Shown here piece by piece: positions 9,161 to 17,778 of a stretch of DNA of 50,292 bases. The notes below the pieces were generated by a model. That model did no database searches. It was not told the origin of the DNA and saw only the letters and a list, made by a program, of their open reading frames with translations. How positions within the stretch are numbered: position 1 is the stretch's first letter; each line of letters starts with the position of its first letter. Source of the stretch: an uncultured Neomegalonema sp. (GTDB lineage Bacteria; Pseudomonadota; Alphaproteobacteria; Rhodobacterales; Rhodobacteraceae); assembly GCA_937957975.1 (NCBI GenBank), contig CALFFK010000027.1, positions 1 through 50,292 of the forward strand, in the 5' to 3' direction. A program made the position numbers and the translations under genes.

Positions 9161-10030
9161 TTATAGTGTCCGCAGGTGCATATCCCGCCAAACGACGGTA
9201 CGGGCCGCAAGGTCTATACGCATGAGATCTTCACCCACGACGACATGCCCGTCAAAATCCGAACCAACTTCAGAAAGCAACGCTGCACGATCCATATCAG
9301 GTGGCACAAAATGCGTCAGGACGAGGATTTTAACCGCCATATCATGCGCGATGCCTCCAACCTCCGACGACAGGGTGTGATAGGAGGCGACATTATCCAT
9401 GGTGGTGGCAGATCGATGAGTGTCAGGGGGCGCATTTCGGTGCACCATGACTTCATGGACCAGCAGGTCAGCGCCCTGCCCCGCCGTGATAAGCGCCTCG
9501 CACCGTGCAGTATCGCCGGAATGGACGGCGGTAAAATCGCCTGAACGAAAGACAAAGCCGAAAGCGGGACGAACCGGAGCGTGATCGACTTCGACAACTT
9601 CAACTTCCATGTCGCCAAATGTCAGCTGGTCGCCACCCGAAATTTCGTGAGGCTCGATTTCAAGGCCGGTTTGGGAATTGCGTTGTTCAAAAGCAATGCG
9701 TTGTTCGCGTTCCGGCTTCCATGCCGCCAGAATTGCCGCCAGATGATCGAGAACGGGCCGGGGGGCGTAGACCGGCCACGGGCGCTTTCGGCCCTGATGC
9801 CAGGACGAAATCACCAATTGGTAGAAATCCACCAGATGATCAGTGTGGAAATGCGTGATGAGCAGCGCATCAAGCGATGCACCAATCGTACCCGCCTCAA
9901 CAAGGCGTTGGGTTACACCAGACCCGCAATCAATCAGCACCCGCGCGCCACCGCATTCCACTGTCATTGCCGCCCCGCGTCGTCCACTATGAACGACAGG
10001 GCAGCCAGTGCCGAGCAGCGTAACCCGCAT
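9161..10030 (-). CDS. MBL-fold metallo-hydrolase, RNase Z-like
   Basis: A 289-residue metallo-beta-lactamase-fold hydrolase. It starts MRVTLLGTGCP, as RNase Z-like and phosphodiesterase-like members do. The dinuclear zinc motif is LITHFHTDHLVD; further ligands are likely in VVEVDHAP, AVHSGDTA and the late LTHFVPPD. The exosite of true tRNase Z is not evident, so substrate is unknown. Start set at the ATG at 10030, preceded by GAAGGCG and separated by one base from the phaC stop codon (TGA-G-ATG), so the two genes are probably translationally coupled. The stop is one base from the SRAP start. Confidence 0.9.
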   Translation of the reverse strand: MRVTLLGTGCPVVHSGRRGAAMTVECGGARVLIDCGSGVTQRLVEAGTIGASLDALLITHFHTDHLVDFYQLVISSWHQGRKRPWPVYAPRPVLDHLAAILAAWKPEREQRIAFEQRNSQTGLEIEPHEISGGDQLTFGDMEVEVVEVDHAPVRPAFGFVFRSGDFTAVHSGDTARCEALITAGQGADLLVHEVMVHRNAPPDTHRSATTMDNVASYHTLSSEVGGIAHDMAVKILVLTHFVPPDMDRAALLSEVGSDFDGHVVVGEDLMRIDLAARTVVWRDMHLRTL

Positions 10031-10031
10031 C

Positions 10032-11888
10032 TCAGACGCCTTCGACAACCGGCGCATCAGAGCGGACGCGAACATACGAGCCGGGGGCGGGTTCTATTGG
10101 GCCAAGGGTTGCGCCGGGGATGCGAGCCGCGATCTTCTTGCCGGATTTCCTCGCAAGCCATTTGTTCCAATCAGGCCACCACGAACCGGGTGTTTCAATT
10201 GCGTCTTCCAGCCATTCAACGAGAGTTTCGGGCCATTCGGCTTGTGGCGTGTCATTAGTCCAATATTGGTATTTCACACGATTCGGATCGGGTGGATTGA
10301 TAACCCCGGCAATATGGCCGGACCCACCAACAACCAGATGCACCGGACCACCATACAGCTTTACCCCCCGAAACACCGACTCAGCGGGGGCGATGTGGTC
10401 TTCGCGGGCGCAGATTGAATAGACAGGCGTTTTGACCTTGCCGAGATCAAGGGTCTTGCCGCCCAGGGTCATCTTGCCCTCGGCCAGCGCATTATCGCGG
10501 TAATAATCGCGCAAATAGGCAAGGTGGCATTTCGCGGGCATGTGAGTAGAATCCGCGTTCCAGTAGAGCAGGTCAAACGCGCTTGGCTCCTTGCCGAGAT
10601 AGTAATTGTTGATGACGTAATTCCAGATCAGTTCGTTTCCGCGCAGCATGTTAAAGGCCTGCGCCATATGGCGCGCGTCGATCACGCCGCCCGCACGTTT
10701 GGATTCCTTTTCCAGCGCATCAAGCACCTTGTCGTCGAGAAGGATGCGAAGTTCGCCGCCTTTAACGAAATCAGCCTGCGCCGTGAAGAAAGTCGCGGCC
10801 TTGATGCGCTTGTCACCTGTCTGTGCCATATGGGCCAACGCCGTGGCGAGCATGGTTCCGCCAATGCAATATCCCCCGACATTGACGGATTTTGCGCCGG
10901 TTTCCTCAATGACAGCATCAAGGGCGGGGTAAAGCCCTTCGGTTACGTAATCCTTGAAGGTACGCTCAATCTTTTTGCCTTCACCCTTTGCAGGTTCGGG
11001 ATTGCGCCATGAGATCATAAAGACCGTGTAGCCCTGTGCCGTCAGCCAGCGGACCATCGATTTCTTTTCGTTGAGGTCCATGATGTAGAATTTGTTGATC
11101 CATGGAGGAGCGATCAACAAGGGGGTTTCGTAGACTTTCTCGGTCGTTGGCGCGTATTGGATCAACTCAAAAAGATCATTGCGGAAAACGACTTCACCGG
11201 GGGTGATGGCAATATTTTTACCGACTTCGAAAGCATTCATGTCGGTCTGGCTGATAAGCAAATCGCCCTTGCCACGCTTCATGTCTTTCAGCATCTGGCG
11301 CATTCCGCGCACGATATTTGCGCCGCCCTCCTCGGCAGTGGCCTTGAGGACTTGTGGATTCATGGCAAAGACGTTGGAGGGCGACATCGCTTCGGAAAAG
11401 CGTTCAGCGAAAAATTCCAGTTTCTGTTGCTCTTCGGGGGGCAGGGATTTGTCCGTCTTCACGACCGTATCGCGCATCCAGTTGGAAGCAAGCAGGTAGG
11501 ATTGCTTGAGGTAGCTGAAGACGGCGTGATTATCCCAATCGTCATCCGCAAACCGCTTGTCCTTGCCGGTATCGGTCAAGCCGGGGACAGGCTTTTGCTC
11601 ACCGCCCGCCATCTGCGCAAGGGCATTGGTCCAGAGTACAGCCTGACGATGCCAAAGATCGATCCCGGCCTCAATCATGGCTTCGGGTTTCTCGATCATC
11701 GATTTCTGGAGATCGGCAATGGCAGGGCCAAGGTTATAGGGATCGGGGCTGGAGGCCTTCCCGTCGGCATGGGTTTGCAGGTAATAGGCCCAGGCTTCCT
11801 GAGCGAGCGCATAAGCCTGCGCCATGTTCCCGGCGGCAACCATGGGATCGGGTGATGCCGCAGCGTCCTGTTCCTGCTTGTCAGTCAT
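10032..11888 (-). CDS. phaC: Class I poly(3-hydroxyalkanoate) synthase
   Basis: Polymerises 3-hydroxyacyl-CoA into PHA on granules in the cytoplasm. The 618-residue protein has the N-terminal PhaC domain (LPPEEQQKLEFFAERF; AMSPSNVFAMNPQ) and an alpha/beta-hydrolase domain with the lipase-like box GGYCIGGT, whose Cys (near residue 338) is the nucleophile. Catalytic Asp is likely in SICAREDHIAP and His in GGSGHIAGV. Size matches class I. The start at 11888 (MTDKQEQDAA) has AAAGGGG upstream; the frame stays open to 12593 but that extension is antisense to the divergent lipoprotein gene. No phasin, phaA or phaB gene is in the window. Confidence 0.96.
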   Translation of the reverse strand: MTDKQEQDAAASPDPMVAAGNMAQAYALAQEAWAYYLQTHADGKASSPDPYNLGPAIADLQKSMIEKPEAMIEAGIDLWHRQAVLWTNALAQMAGGEQKPVPGLTDTGKDKRFADDDWDNHAVFSYLKQSYLLASNWMRDTVVKTDKSLPPEEQQKLEFFAERFSEAMSPSNVFAMNPQVLKATAEEGGANIVRGMRQMLKDMKRGKGDLLISQTDMNAFEVGKNIAITPGEVVFRNDLFELIQYAPTTEKVYETPLLIAPPWINKFYIMDLNEKKSMVRWLTAQGYTVFMISWRNPEPAKGEGKKIERTFKDYVTEGLYPALDAVIEETGAKSVNVGGYCIGGTMLATALAHMAQTGDKRIKAATFFTAQADFVKGGELRILLDDKVLDALEKESKRAGGVIDARHMAQAFNMLRGNELIWNYVINNYYLGKEPSAFDLLYWNADSTHMPAKCHLAYLRDYYRDNALAEGKMTLGGKTLDLGKVKTPVYSICAREDHIAPAESVFRGVKLYGGPVHLVVGGSGHIAGVINPPDPNRVKYQYWTNDTPQAEWPETLVEWLEDAIETPGSWWPDWNKWLARKSGKKIAARIPGATLGPIEPAPGSYVRVRSDAPVVEGV

Positions 11889-12007
11889 AATATGTAAACG
11901 CCCCTTTGATCTATACTCTGCCCCTGCACGGCGATACGCTGTCCACATCATACCGAACGGATCACTTGACGATATATCGCTAACGCTGGCCAATGACAGG
12001 GAAGACG

Positions 12008-12946
12008 ATGAAACGTCTGCGCAAAACTGTACCGATTTCTGTTCTCCTGGCTTTTTTCGTAACCGGGTGCGGGGGCGAAATTGCGCGGATTGATGGATTG
12101 CCGGAAACGCGTGACGTATCCGACGTGCCATGGCCGCGATTGCTGGATACGCCAACACCGCCGACTGATTCCCTGCTGCCTGCCCAAGGCCAACGCACAT
12201 TGGCGCTTCTGAATGAAGCGCAGGATACAGTATTGATCCGTGCAGCACAGCCCGGCCCCCAACGAGTCGCCGTGGCGGAACTGGATGGACGGGTCGCGCG
12301 AATAAAACAACAGGCAGCCGTCGTTTTGCCGGGCGTGGATGAGGCCGCTCTGGCGGCGCGGGCCGCACGCCTGCTGCAAGTGCGCGCGGTGCCGGTGGTC
12401 GCGGTTCCTGAAGCTGAATTGCAAGCACGGGCGCAACGAATTGCAGCAGCGCGCGCACAGGCAGAGGCCGGCATTGATGCGGAGGAACTGCGCAATCGCG
12501 CCCAAAGGACTGTTGCCGCACAGGCCAGGGAAAGAAGCGGTTTGGACAGTGCGACCCTCGCCGCGCGTGCGAATCGCGTGACTGCCGGATCACAGGGCTA
12601 TTACGCGGGCCTCGTGGATCGGAACGATCTGGCGCAGCGATCCCAACGAATTGAAACAGTCACGCGATCGCCATCCTCTTCTACACCTACAGAGTTGGTG
12701 GCACGCAAGGAACGCGCAGCCGTGACCCGGATCACGCCACCATCAGTGCCCGACCCATCCGTTCTGGCCGCGAAACGTGATGAAGCAGTGGCGCGACGCG
12801 CAAGGGCAGTGCCAAAGCCGATAAAAACGCCTGTTGCAAGCCGCCCTGAACGCGAAAAGCCGGTTATCTCGGATTCATTCCGCAAACGCGCCGAGGAAGC
12901 GCGCAAGCGGGCACTTGAGCGGGCGAAGGAAACCACAGGTGAGTAA
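12008..12946 (+). CDS. Putative lipoprotein with 23-residue tandem repeats
   Basis: A 312-residue protein with a lipoprotein signal: charged MKRLRK, hydrophobic ISVLLAFFV and lipobox VTGC with the lipidated Cys at residue 21. The mature part has no recognised domain. Residues 110-178 are three exact-length 23-residue repeats beginning VDEAALAARAARL, VPEAELQARAQRI and IDAEELRNRAQRT; copies with looser spacing follow near 179 (LDSATLAARANRV), 203 (VDRNDLAQRSQRI), 227 and 247. The end is highly basic with alternating Glu. Composition suggests an Ala/Arg-rich helical rod in the periplasm. An ATG 15 bases upstream is also possible. Divergent from phaC. Confidence 0.72.
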   Translation: MKRLRKTVPISVLLAFFVTGCGGEIARIDGLPETRDVSDVPWPRLLDTPTPPTDSLLPAQGQRTLALLNEAQDTVLIRAAQPGPQRVAVAELDGRVARIKQQAAVVLPGVDEAALAARAARLLQVRAVPVVAVPEAELQARAQRIAAARAQAEAGIDAEELRNRAQRTVAAQARERSGLDSATLAARANRVTAGSQGYYAGLVDRNDLAQRSQRIETVTRSPSSSTPTELVARKERAAVTRITPPSVPDPSVLAAKRDEAVARRARAVPKPIKTPVASRPEREKPVISDSFRKRAEEARKRALERAKETTGE

Positions 12947-12948
12947 GC

Positions 12949-12971
12949 CTGCTTCGCAAGCGACGAAGCAG
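12949..12971. terminator. Hairpin after the lipoprotein gene
   Basis: CTGCTTCG and CGAAGCAG form a perfect eight-base stem around a seven-base loop, three bases after the stop codon. There is no T-run, so it may be an mRNA-end stabiliser or a weak terminator. Confidence 0.45.
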
Positions 12972-13003
12972 AGCGCATGATTTCAGGATAAATCAGTCCT
13001 GAT

Positions 13004-13147
13004 ATGGATACACCTTCACGTATCGTCAAAAAACTGATCGAAAATGAACAACGCATACGATAGGCGGCAAGCGGAATACGCACGCTGATAGACAACCCGG
13101 ATTCGGTCGTCGCGCAGTATGAGGCCACAGTGGAGGCAGCAGAATGA
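13004..13147 (+). pseudogene. 47-codon frame with one in-frame TAG, overlapping hom
   Basis: From an ATG at 13004 (CAGGATAA lies about 15 bases upstream) the frame encodes MDTPSRIVKKLIENEQRIR, meets TAG at 13061-13063, and continues in the same frame with IRTLIDNPDSVVAQYEATVE to a TGA at 13145-13147. That TGA overlaps the ATG of hom in an ATGA, the usual sign of translational coupling. Both halves look like real helical protein. It may be a small gene broken by one amber mutation, a 19-residue leader peptide, or a readthrough case; a sequencing error is also possible. No family recognised. Confidence 0.4.
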
Positions 13148-14439
13148 ACAAAGAACCCATCAGGATCGGTATTGCAGGTCTTGGAACAGTCGGTGCAGCT
13201 ACACTCGGTTTCCTGATAAACGAAAACGCACGGATCGCGGCACGGGCCGGACGGGCGCTTCAGGTGGATGCCATCGTCGCGCGGGACAGAACGAAGGATC
13301 GCGGAGTCGATACATCAGATATACGCTGGTTCGACGATCCGGTTGCGCTGGCAAAAGATGACGGGATCGATCTGTATATCGAGTTGATCGGGGGAGCCGA
13401 TGGTGTTGCCAAAGCCTCGGTCGAGGCGGCGCTGGCGGCGGGTAAGCCGGTCGTGACGGCGAACAAGGCATTGTTGGCCCATCATGGGGCCGCACTGGCG
13501 AAACTGGCCGAGGAAACACCGGGCGCGTCATTGCATTATGAAGCTGCGGTGGCGGGGGGTATCCCTGCGGTAAAGGCGCTGCGCGAAGGGCTGGCCGGGA
13601 ACGGCGTAACGCGGGTCAGCGGCATTTTGAATGGAACCTGCAATTACATCCTGACCGAAATGGAATCGACCGGCGCAGCCTTTGGCGATGTACTGCTTGA
13701 AGCGCAAAATCTTGGCTATGCCGAAGCTGATCCAACGGCGGATGTGGGCGGTTTTGATGCCGCGCATAAGCTGGCCATTATGGCCGCTATCGCATTTGGC
13801 AGACAGATTGATTTTGCCAGTGTCGAGATCGAAGGGATCGAAAGCATCTCTTCCGAGGATATAGCCGCCGCCAAGGATATAGGCTACCGCATCCGTTTGC
13901 TTGGGATGGCGGAGCGTACGCCAGAGGGTGTGTCGCAACGGTTACGCCCATGCCTTACCCCCATTGCTTCGCCGCTTGGTTCTATCGAAGGCGTAACGAA
14001 CGCCGTGATGCTGGAGGGCGACGCAATCGGCGCAACCGTGCTGGTCGGCCCCGGCGCAGGGGGTGGCCCCACTGCAAGTGCCGTGCTTGCGGATATTGTG
14101 GATGTGGCGCGTGGCAACACACCGCCAACCTTCGGTATCGCGTGCAATGACCTCATCCAACCGGAAAACGGCAAGACGATTCGGGATATAGGCGCGTTTT
14201 ACTTACGCATCGCGCTGGAAGATCGGCCCGGCACTCTGGCGGAGGTCGCCGCTGCGCTGGGGCAGGAAGGTGTCTCGATTCACCGGATGCATCAGCATGA
14301 CCATACCGGCAACGCCGCCCCCGTCACCATCGTAACCCATATTTGTGATCTTTCGGCTATCGAGAGGTCCAAGACACGCATCGCCGCCCTGCCCGCTTCG
14401 GTCGCACCGCCGGTTTCGATGCGAATCGTTGAAAGCTAA
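13144..14439 (+). CDS. hom: Homoserine dehydrogenase
   Basis: Reduces aspartate semialdehyde to homoserine, the branch point to threonine and methionine. Of the 431 residues, the first part is a Rossmann domain (IGIAGLGTVGAATLG; VVTANKALLAHHG), the centre is the catalytic domain with the family signatures GILNGTCNYILTEM and the EADPTADVGGFDAAHK stretch, and the C-terminal 80 residues form an ACT domain (FYLRIALEDRPGTLAEVAAAL), which normally mediates threonine feedback. GGAGG lies at ideal spacing before the ATG at 13144, within the end of the small upstream frame. metA, the next methionine step, is about 9 kb downstream. glpX follows after 72 bases. Confidence 0.97.
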   Translation: MNKEPIRIGIAGLGTVGAATLGFLINENARIAARAGRALQVDAIVARDRTKDRGVDTSDIRWFDDPVALAKDDGIDLYIELIGGADGVAKASVEAALAAGKPVVTANKALLAHHGAALAKLAEETPGASLHYEAAVAGGIPAVKALREGLAGNGVTRVSGILNGTCNYILTEMESTGAAFGDVLLEAQNLGYAEADPTADVGGFDAAHKLAIMAAIAFGRQIDFASVEIEGIESISSEDIAAAKDIGYRIRLLGMAERTPEGVSQRLRPCLTPIASPLGSIEGVTNAVMLEGDAIGATVLVGPGAGGGPTASAVLADIVDVARGNTPPTFGIACNDLIQPENGKTIRDIGAFYLRIALEDRPGTLAEVAAALGQEGVSIHRMHQHDHTGNAAPVTIVTHICDLSAIERSKTRIAALPASVAPPVSMRIVES

Positions 14440-14511
14440 ATATTGCAACGGCGCGTGTTTTGAACGAATAAGCCGTACATTTTATCCGCGAACGCACAGA
14501 CGGGACTGCCA

Positions 14512-15495
14512 ATGCCGACTTACTCGCCGGACTACGAATTCAAGGATCGGATGCTTTCGCTGGGTCTTGCCCGCGTATCCGAAGCAGCCGCCATCGCTTC
14601 AGCGAAACTCATCGGACGTGGTGACGAGAAAGCCGCCGACCAGGCCGCCGTCGATGCCATGCGAACCGAGTTGAACAAACTCGATATCCGGGGCGTCGTC
14701 GTCATCGGTGAAGGTGAACGCGATGAAGCGCCGATGTTGTATATCGGTGAGGAAGTCGGTGTCGGCGATCAGGATGCACCGGAAGTCGATATTGCGCTTG
14801 ATCCGCTGGAGGGCACGACCCTCACAGCCAAGGCAATGCCGAATGCACTTGCGGTGATTTCGATGGGTGCGCGCGGGTCGATGCTGCACGCGCCGGATGT
14901 GTATATGGACAAGCTGGCCATTGGGCCAGGTTTTGAGCCGAACCTCGTGACCCTCGATATGTCACCAACCGAACGAATCGTGACATTAGCCAAGGCCAAG
15001 GGCTGCAAACCTTCCGACATCAACGTTTGTATGCTGGAGCGTCCGCGTCACAACGACATGCTGATGGAATTGCGCGAAACCGGGGCCGCCATCAAACTCA
15101 TCACGGATGGTGACGTTGCGGGCGTGATTCACTGCGCCGAACCTGACGTCACGGGCATCGACATCTATATGGGGTCGGGTGGTGCGCCAGAGGGTGTGCT
15201 CGCAGCCTCGGCCCTAAAATGCATGGGTGGACAGATTCAGGGCCGCCTGTTGTTCCGTAACGATGATGAACGTGGGCGGGCGGCAAAGGCGGGTATCACC
15301 GATCTTGACCGCATTTACACCCGCGATGACATGGTGCAAGGCGACGTGATCTTCGCAGCGACCGGCGTGACGGACGGGTCCATCGTGCGTGGACTACGAC
15401 GTGTCGGCGGCTATGTTGAAACCGAGACGATGCTGATGCGATCGCGCACCGGGTCGTTGCGCCGCCTGATTTACCGGAACCCGATCAAGGACTGA
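14512..15495 (+). CDS. glpX: Class II fructose-1,6-bisphosphatase
   Basis: Dephosphorylates fructose 1,6-bisphosphate in gluconeogenesis; some alphaproteobacterial members also take sedoheptulose 1,7-bisphosphate. The 327-residue protein has the GlpX metal and substrate motifs VVIGEGERDEAPMLYIGEEVG and ALDPLEGTTLTAKAMPNA, and IYMGSGGAPEGVLAASAL further on. Length is normal. The hom-glpX-recJ neighbourhood is one I associate with Rhodospirillales. It likely shares a transcript with the 50-residue gene that begins four bases after its stop. Confidence 0.96.
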   Translation: MPTYSPDYEFKDRMLSLGLARVSEAAAIASAKLIGRGDEKAADQAAVDAMRTELNKLDIRGVVVIGEGERDEAPMLYIGEEVGVGDQDAPEVDIALDPLEGTTLTAKAMPNALAVISMGARGSMLHAPDVYMDKLAIGPGFEPNLVTLDMSPTERIVTLAKAKGCKPSDINVCMLERPRHNDMLMELRETGAAIKLITDGDVAGVIHCAEPDVTGIDIYMGSGGAPEGVLAASALKCMGGQIQGRLLFRNDDERGRAAKAGITDLDRIYTRDDMVQGDVIFAATGVTDGSIVRGLRRVGGYVETETMLMRSRTGSLRRLIYRNPIKD

Positions 15496-15499
15496 CCGC

Positions 15500-15652
15500 A
15501 TGACACTTCTGGGATTTCTTTGGTTCATTCTCGCGATTATCGGTGCATTCATCATTGGCATCCTTGTCGGGCGCTTCTGGGAAGGAAAGCTGATCGTGGA
15601 TGGTGAGCCGGTAGGTGGACACCATCACGAAGCCGATAACGGTCATCATTGA
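15500..15652 (+). CDS. 50-residue single-span membrane peptide, His-rich tail
   Basis: A short open frame from ATG 15500 to TGA 15652. Residues 1-25 are one hydrophobic helix (LLGFLWFILAIIGAFIIG), then RFWEGKLIVDGEPVGG and a tail with five histidines in the last ten residues (HHHEADNGHH). A good ribosome site, AAGGA, overlaps the end of glpX, and spacing of four bases to the glpX stop suggests co-translation. The C-terminal histidines could bind metal. Function unknown; the clean membrane helix and ribosome site are the main reasons to believe it. Confidence 0.6.
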   Translation: MTLLGFLWFILAIIGAFIIGILVGRFWEGKLIVDGEPVGGHHHEADNGHH

Positions 15653-15675
15653 AGGCACGGGGTCGTAAAACGGCT

Positions 15676-16119
15676 TCAGCCTTCGCGCCCATCGCCAATT
15701 AGTTTGCGGCCCAGCAGACGTAATGTCATGTTCCGGCCACGGACCATCAATGGATAAAGCAATGCTGCACGCCCCGGTGTGCGGAAAACTGCACGCATTG
15801 CACGATTCACAAAACCTGTTGGCGTCGAAAGGCGCGAAAGGGCCGTCATTGCGGCGGCACCGTGAAGGTATTCACCCTGTATCCGCACGACCATCCCCTG
15901 ATCAAGATCGAGGTTGCGTGCGCGCACTTCGTCAATGACTGGATGTGATTGACGCGCATTGACCAGTTCGACCGACCCTACCGCCTCGCGTAGATGGACC
16001 AATCGAATATAGCTCGTGCAGAACGGGCACTCGCCATCATAGACGATGGTCAGGTCGGCAGGTTCGGTATTTTCAGGATCGGACAGTTTGCTCATGCCCA
16101 TCAGATAGTAGCGATGCAT
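15676..16119 (-). CDS. DCC family thiol-disulfide oxidoreductase-like protein (DUF393)
   Basis: A thioredoxin-like protein of 147 residues. The family motif DxxCPFC is visible as YDGECPFCTSYIR near residues 28-40, followed by a region ending in the typical basic YPLMVRGRNMTLRLLGRK. DCC proteins are often encoded beside or fused to HTTM (vitamin K-dependent carboxylase-like) proteins, and that is the arrangement here: the divergent neighbour is an HTTM protein. Biochemical role is not known. The start could also be at 16095 (MSKLSDPEN), which would shorten it by eight residues. Confidence 0.88.
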   Translation of the reverse strand: MHRYYLMGMSKLSDPENTEPADLTIVYDGECPFCTSYIRLVHLREAVGSVELVNARQSHPVIDEVRARNLDLDQGMVVRIQGEYLHGAAAMTALSRLSTPTGFVNRAMRAVFRTPGRAALLYPLMVRGRNMTLRLLGRKLIGDGREG

Positions 16120-16248
16120 ACCTTTGTCTTCAAATCATCGCATGAAACAGGGCAACGGGCGTTTTGTGGCACAATCTGCTCGCAATTGACTGTAGCATGG
16201 TGAGCGCGGCACAGGCAAAGTGACTGTGTTGAGCGGAGTAACCGAACC

Positions 16249-17682
16249 ATGCCAATCCCTGAAAAAACTGGCGGAATGCGCACGCGGCTTTCCGAAACGA
16301 TTTCGGGGCAGTCGCTTGCAGTGGTACGCATTCTCTTTGGTGTAATCCTTGTTTGGGATTATTTTCGGTATGTAAATGCAGGTCGCATACTACACCACTA
16401 TGTTCTGAGTTCGGTTCAGTTTCCCTATTTTAATCTTGAATTCATCAAACCCCTGCCTGAACCCTGGATTCATATCGCATGGGGTGTTGTTGGTGTATCC
16501 GCAGCACTTGTGGCGATTGGCCTGTTTTTTCGGGTCGCAATTATTGTTTTCATTCTCTCATTTGGATATTTCTTCCTGCTTGATCGGGTTCAGTATCTAA
16601 ATCACAATTACATGGTTTTGCTCTACGCCGTTCTTCTCGCGCTTTCACCAGCGAACAAGGTCTGGTCACTTGATGCCCTGCTGGGCCTGACCGAACGCAC
16701 ACGCTGGATTCCCCACTGGCCAGTCTTCGCACTCAGGCTGCAAACTGAAATTATTCTTATATTCGCAGGGTTGGTGAAAATCACCGACGATTGGTTGCGT
16801 GGCCAACCGCTGCTTATCTGGTTGCCGCAAAACAGGGATGCCGTCTTTTACGGGGCGCTGTTTGAGTATGATTTCTTCATCGTAGCGGCGTCGTGGGGCG
16901 TGGTCGCACTGCATATCATCGGCGCGCCGCTGCTGATGTACCGCAAGACACGCTTGCCCGTATTTCTGATCTACGTGTTCTTTCATGTCTCCAATGCCGC
17001 GCTTTTCAATATCGGCATCTTTCCGTGGCTTACCATCGCCATCACCACGATCTTTTTTGCGCCGGACTGGCCGTCACAGGTTTGGCAGTGGATACGAACA
17101 CGCGCCGGTATGGGCATGAAATCCATACCGGACCATTCCGATATTGCCGCACCATCGCTCCGCCCGGTCGGGATGGGGATTGTAAGTCTGCTCTGCGTCT
17201 GGTTCGTCATTCAACTGATTTTGCCTGTGCGTCAGGCGATATTCCCCAACCTTGTCGGCTGGACAGGCGATGGACACCGATTCTCATGGCGAATGCGCGT
17301 CTATAGCAGGCAAGTTGAAGGAGGCTATCTCGCCGTCAATACAGCAACCGGCCAGCAATATTCGGTCGATCCGGTTGAGTTTCTGGGGCCACGCACCGCC
17401 CGATACGTTATGACGCGAGCAGATATTTCGCGCGATTTCGCGATCTGGCTGGAGAAACGACTCCAGGATAATAGTGGATGGCCCTCGGCCAATATTTATG
17501 CGCGTTATACAGTGTCACTCAATGGTCGCCCGGCGCAGGCTTTCCTCGACCCGAATGTTGACCTCACCGAAACCACGCGGAATCTTTTTAGGCCTGATCC
17601 GTGGATATTGCCGCTGGAAACCCGTGCCTCGACAGAAATTTTACCTGAATGGTTTCCGCCGCTACCACTTCAGAAGCCCTGA
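16249..17682 (+). CDS. HTTM-domain membrane protein (VKGC-like)
   Basis: A 477-residue protein with about eight to ten hydrophobic segments in residues 20-330 and a soluble C-terminal part of about 140 residues. The segments SLAVVRILFGVILVWDYFRY and WPVFALRLQTEIILIFAGLVK fit the horizontally transferred transmembrane domain related to vitamin K-dependent gamma-carboxylase. The N-terminal helix, the DRVQYLNHNYM loop and the HVSNAALFNIGIFPWL segment are also family-like. Bacterial HTTM proteins are not shown to carboxylate. Divergent pairing with a DCC protein supports the assignment and a shared redox job at the membrane. CGGAG precedes the ATG. Confidence 0.85.
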   Translation: MPIPEKTGGMRTRLSETISGQSLAVVRILFGVILVWDYFRYVNAGRILHHYVLSSVQFPYFNLEFIKPLPEPWIHIAWGVVGVSAALVAIGLFFRVAIIVFILSFGYFFLLDRVQYLNHNYMVLLYAVLLALSPANKVWSLDALLGLTERTRWIPHWPVFALRLQTEIILIFAGLVKITDDWLRGQPLLIWLPQNRDAVFYGALFEYDFFIVAASWGVVALHIIGAPLLMYRKTRLPVFLIYVFFHVSNAALFNIGIFPWLTIAITTIFFAPDWPSQVWQWIRTRAGMGMKSIPDHSDIAAPSLRPVGMGIVSLLCVWFVIQLILPVRQAIFPNLVGWTGDGHRFSWRMRVYSRQVEGGYLAVNTATGQQYSVDPVEFLGPRTARYVMTRADISRDFAIWLEKRLQDNSGWPSANIYARYTVSLNGRPAQAFLDPNVDLTETTRNLFRPDPWILPLETRASTEILPEWFPPLPLQKP

Positions 17683-17778
17683 ACCTGTTTATGCAAGTTC
17701 ACGATAGGTCGGCGGGAAATGCGATAATGCACAAACGCGAGTTTGCACCATCGTTCGCCTTGTGAGAAGACTGCGCGC

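Noticed and set aside
11889-12593. N-terminal extension of the phaC frame by about 235 codons
   Set aside because: It is antisense to the lipoprotein gene, rich in Pro and Arg, and unlike any PHA synthase; a good ribosome site precedes 11888.
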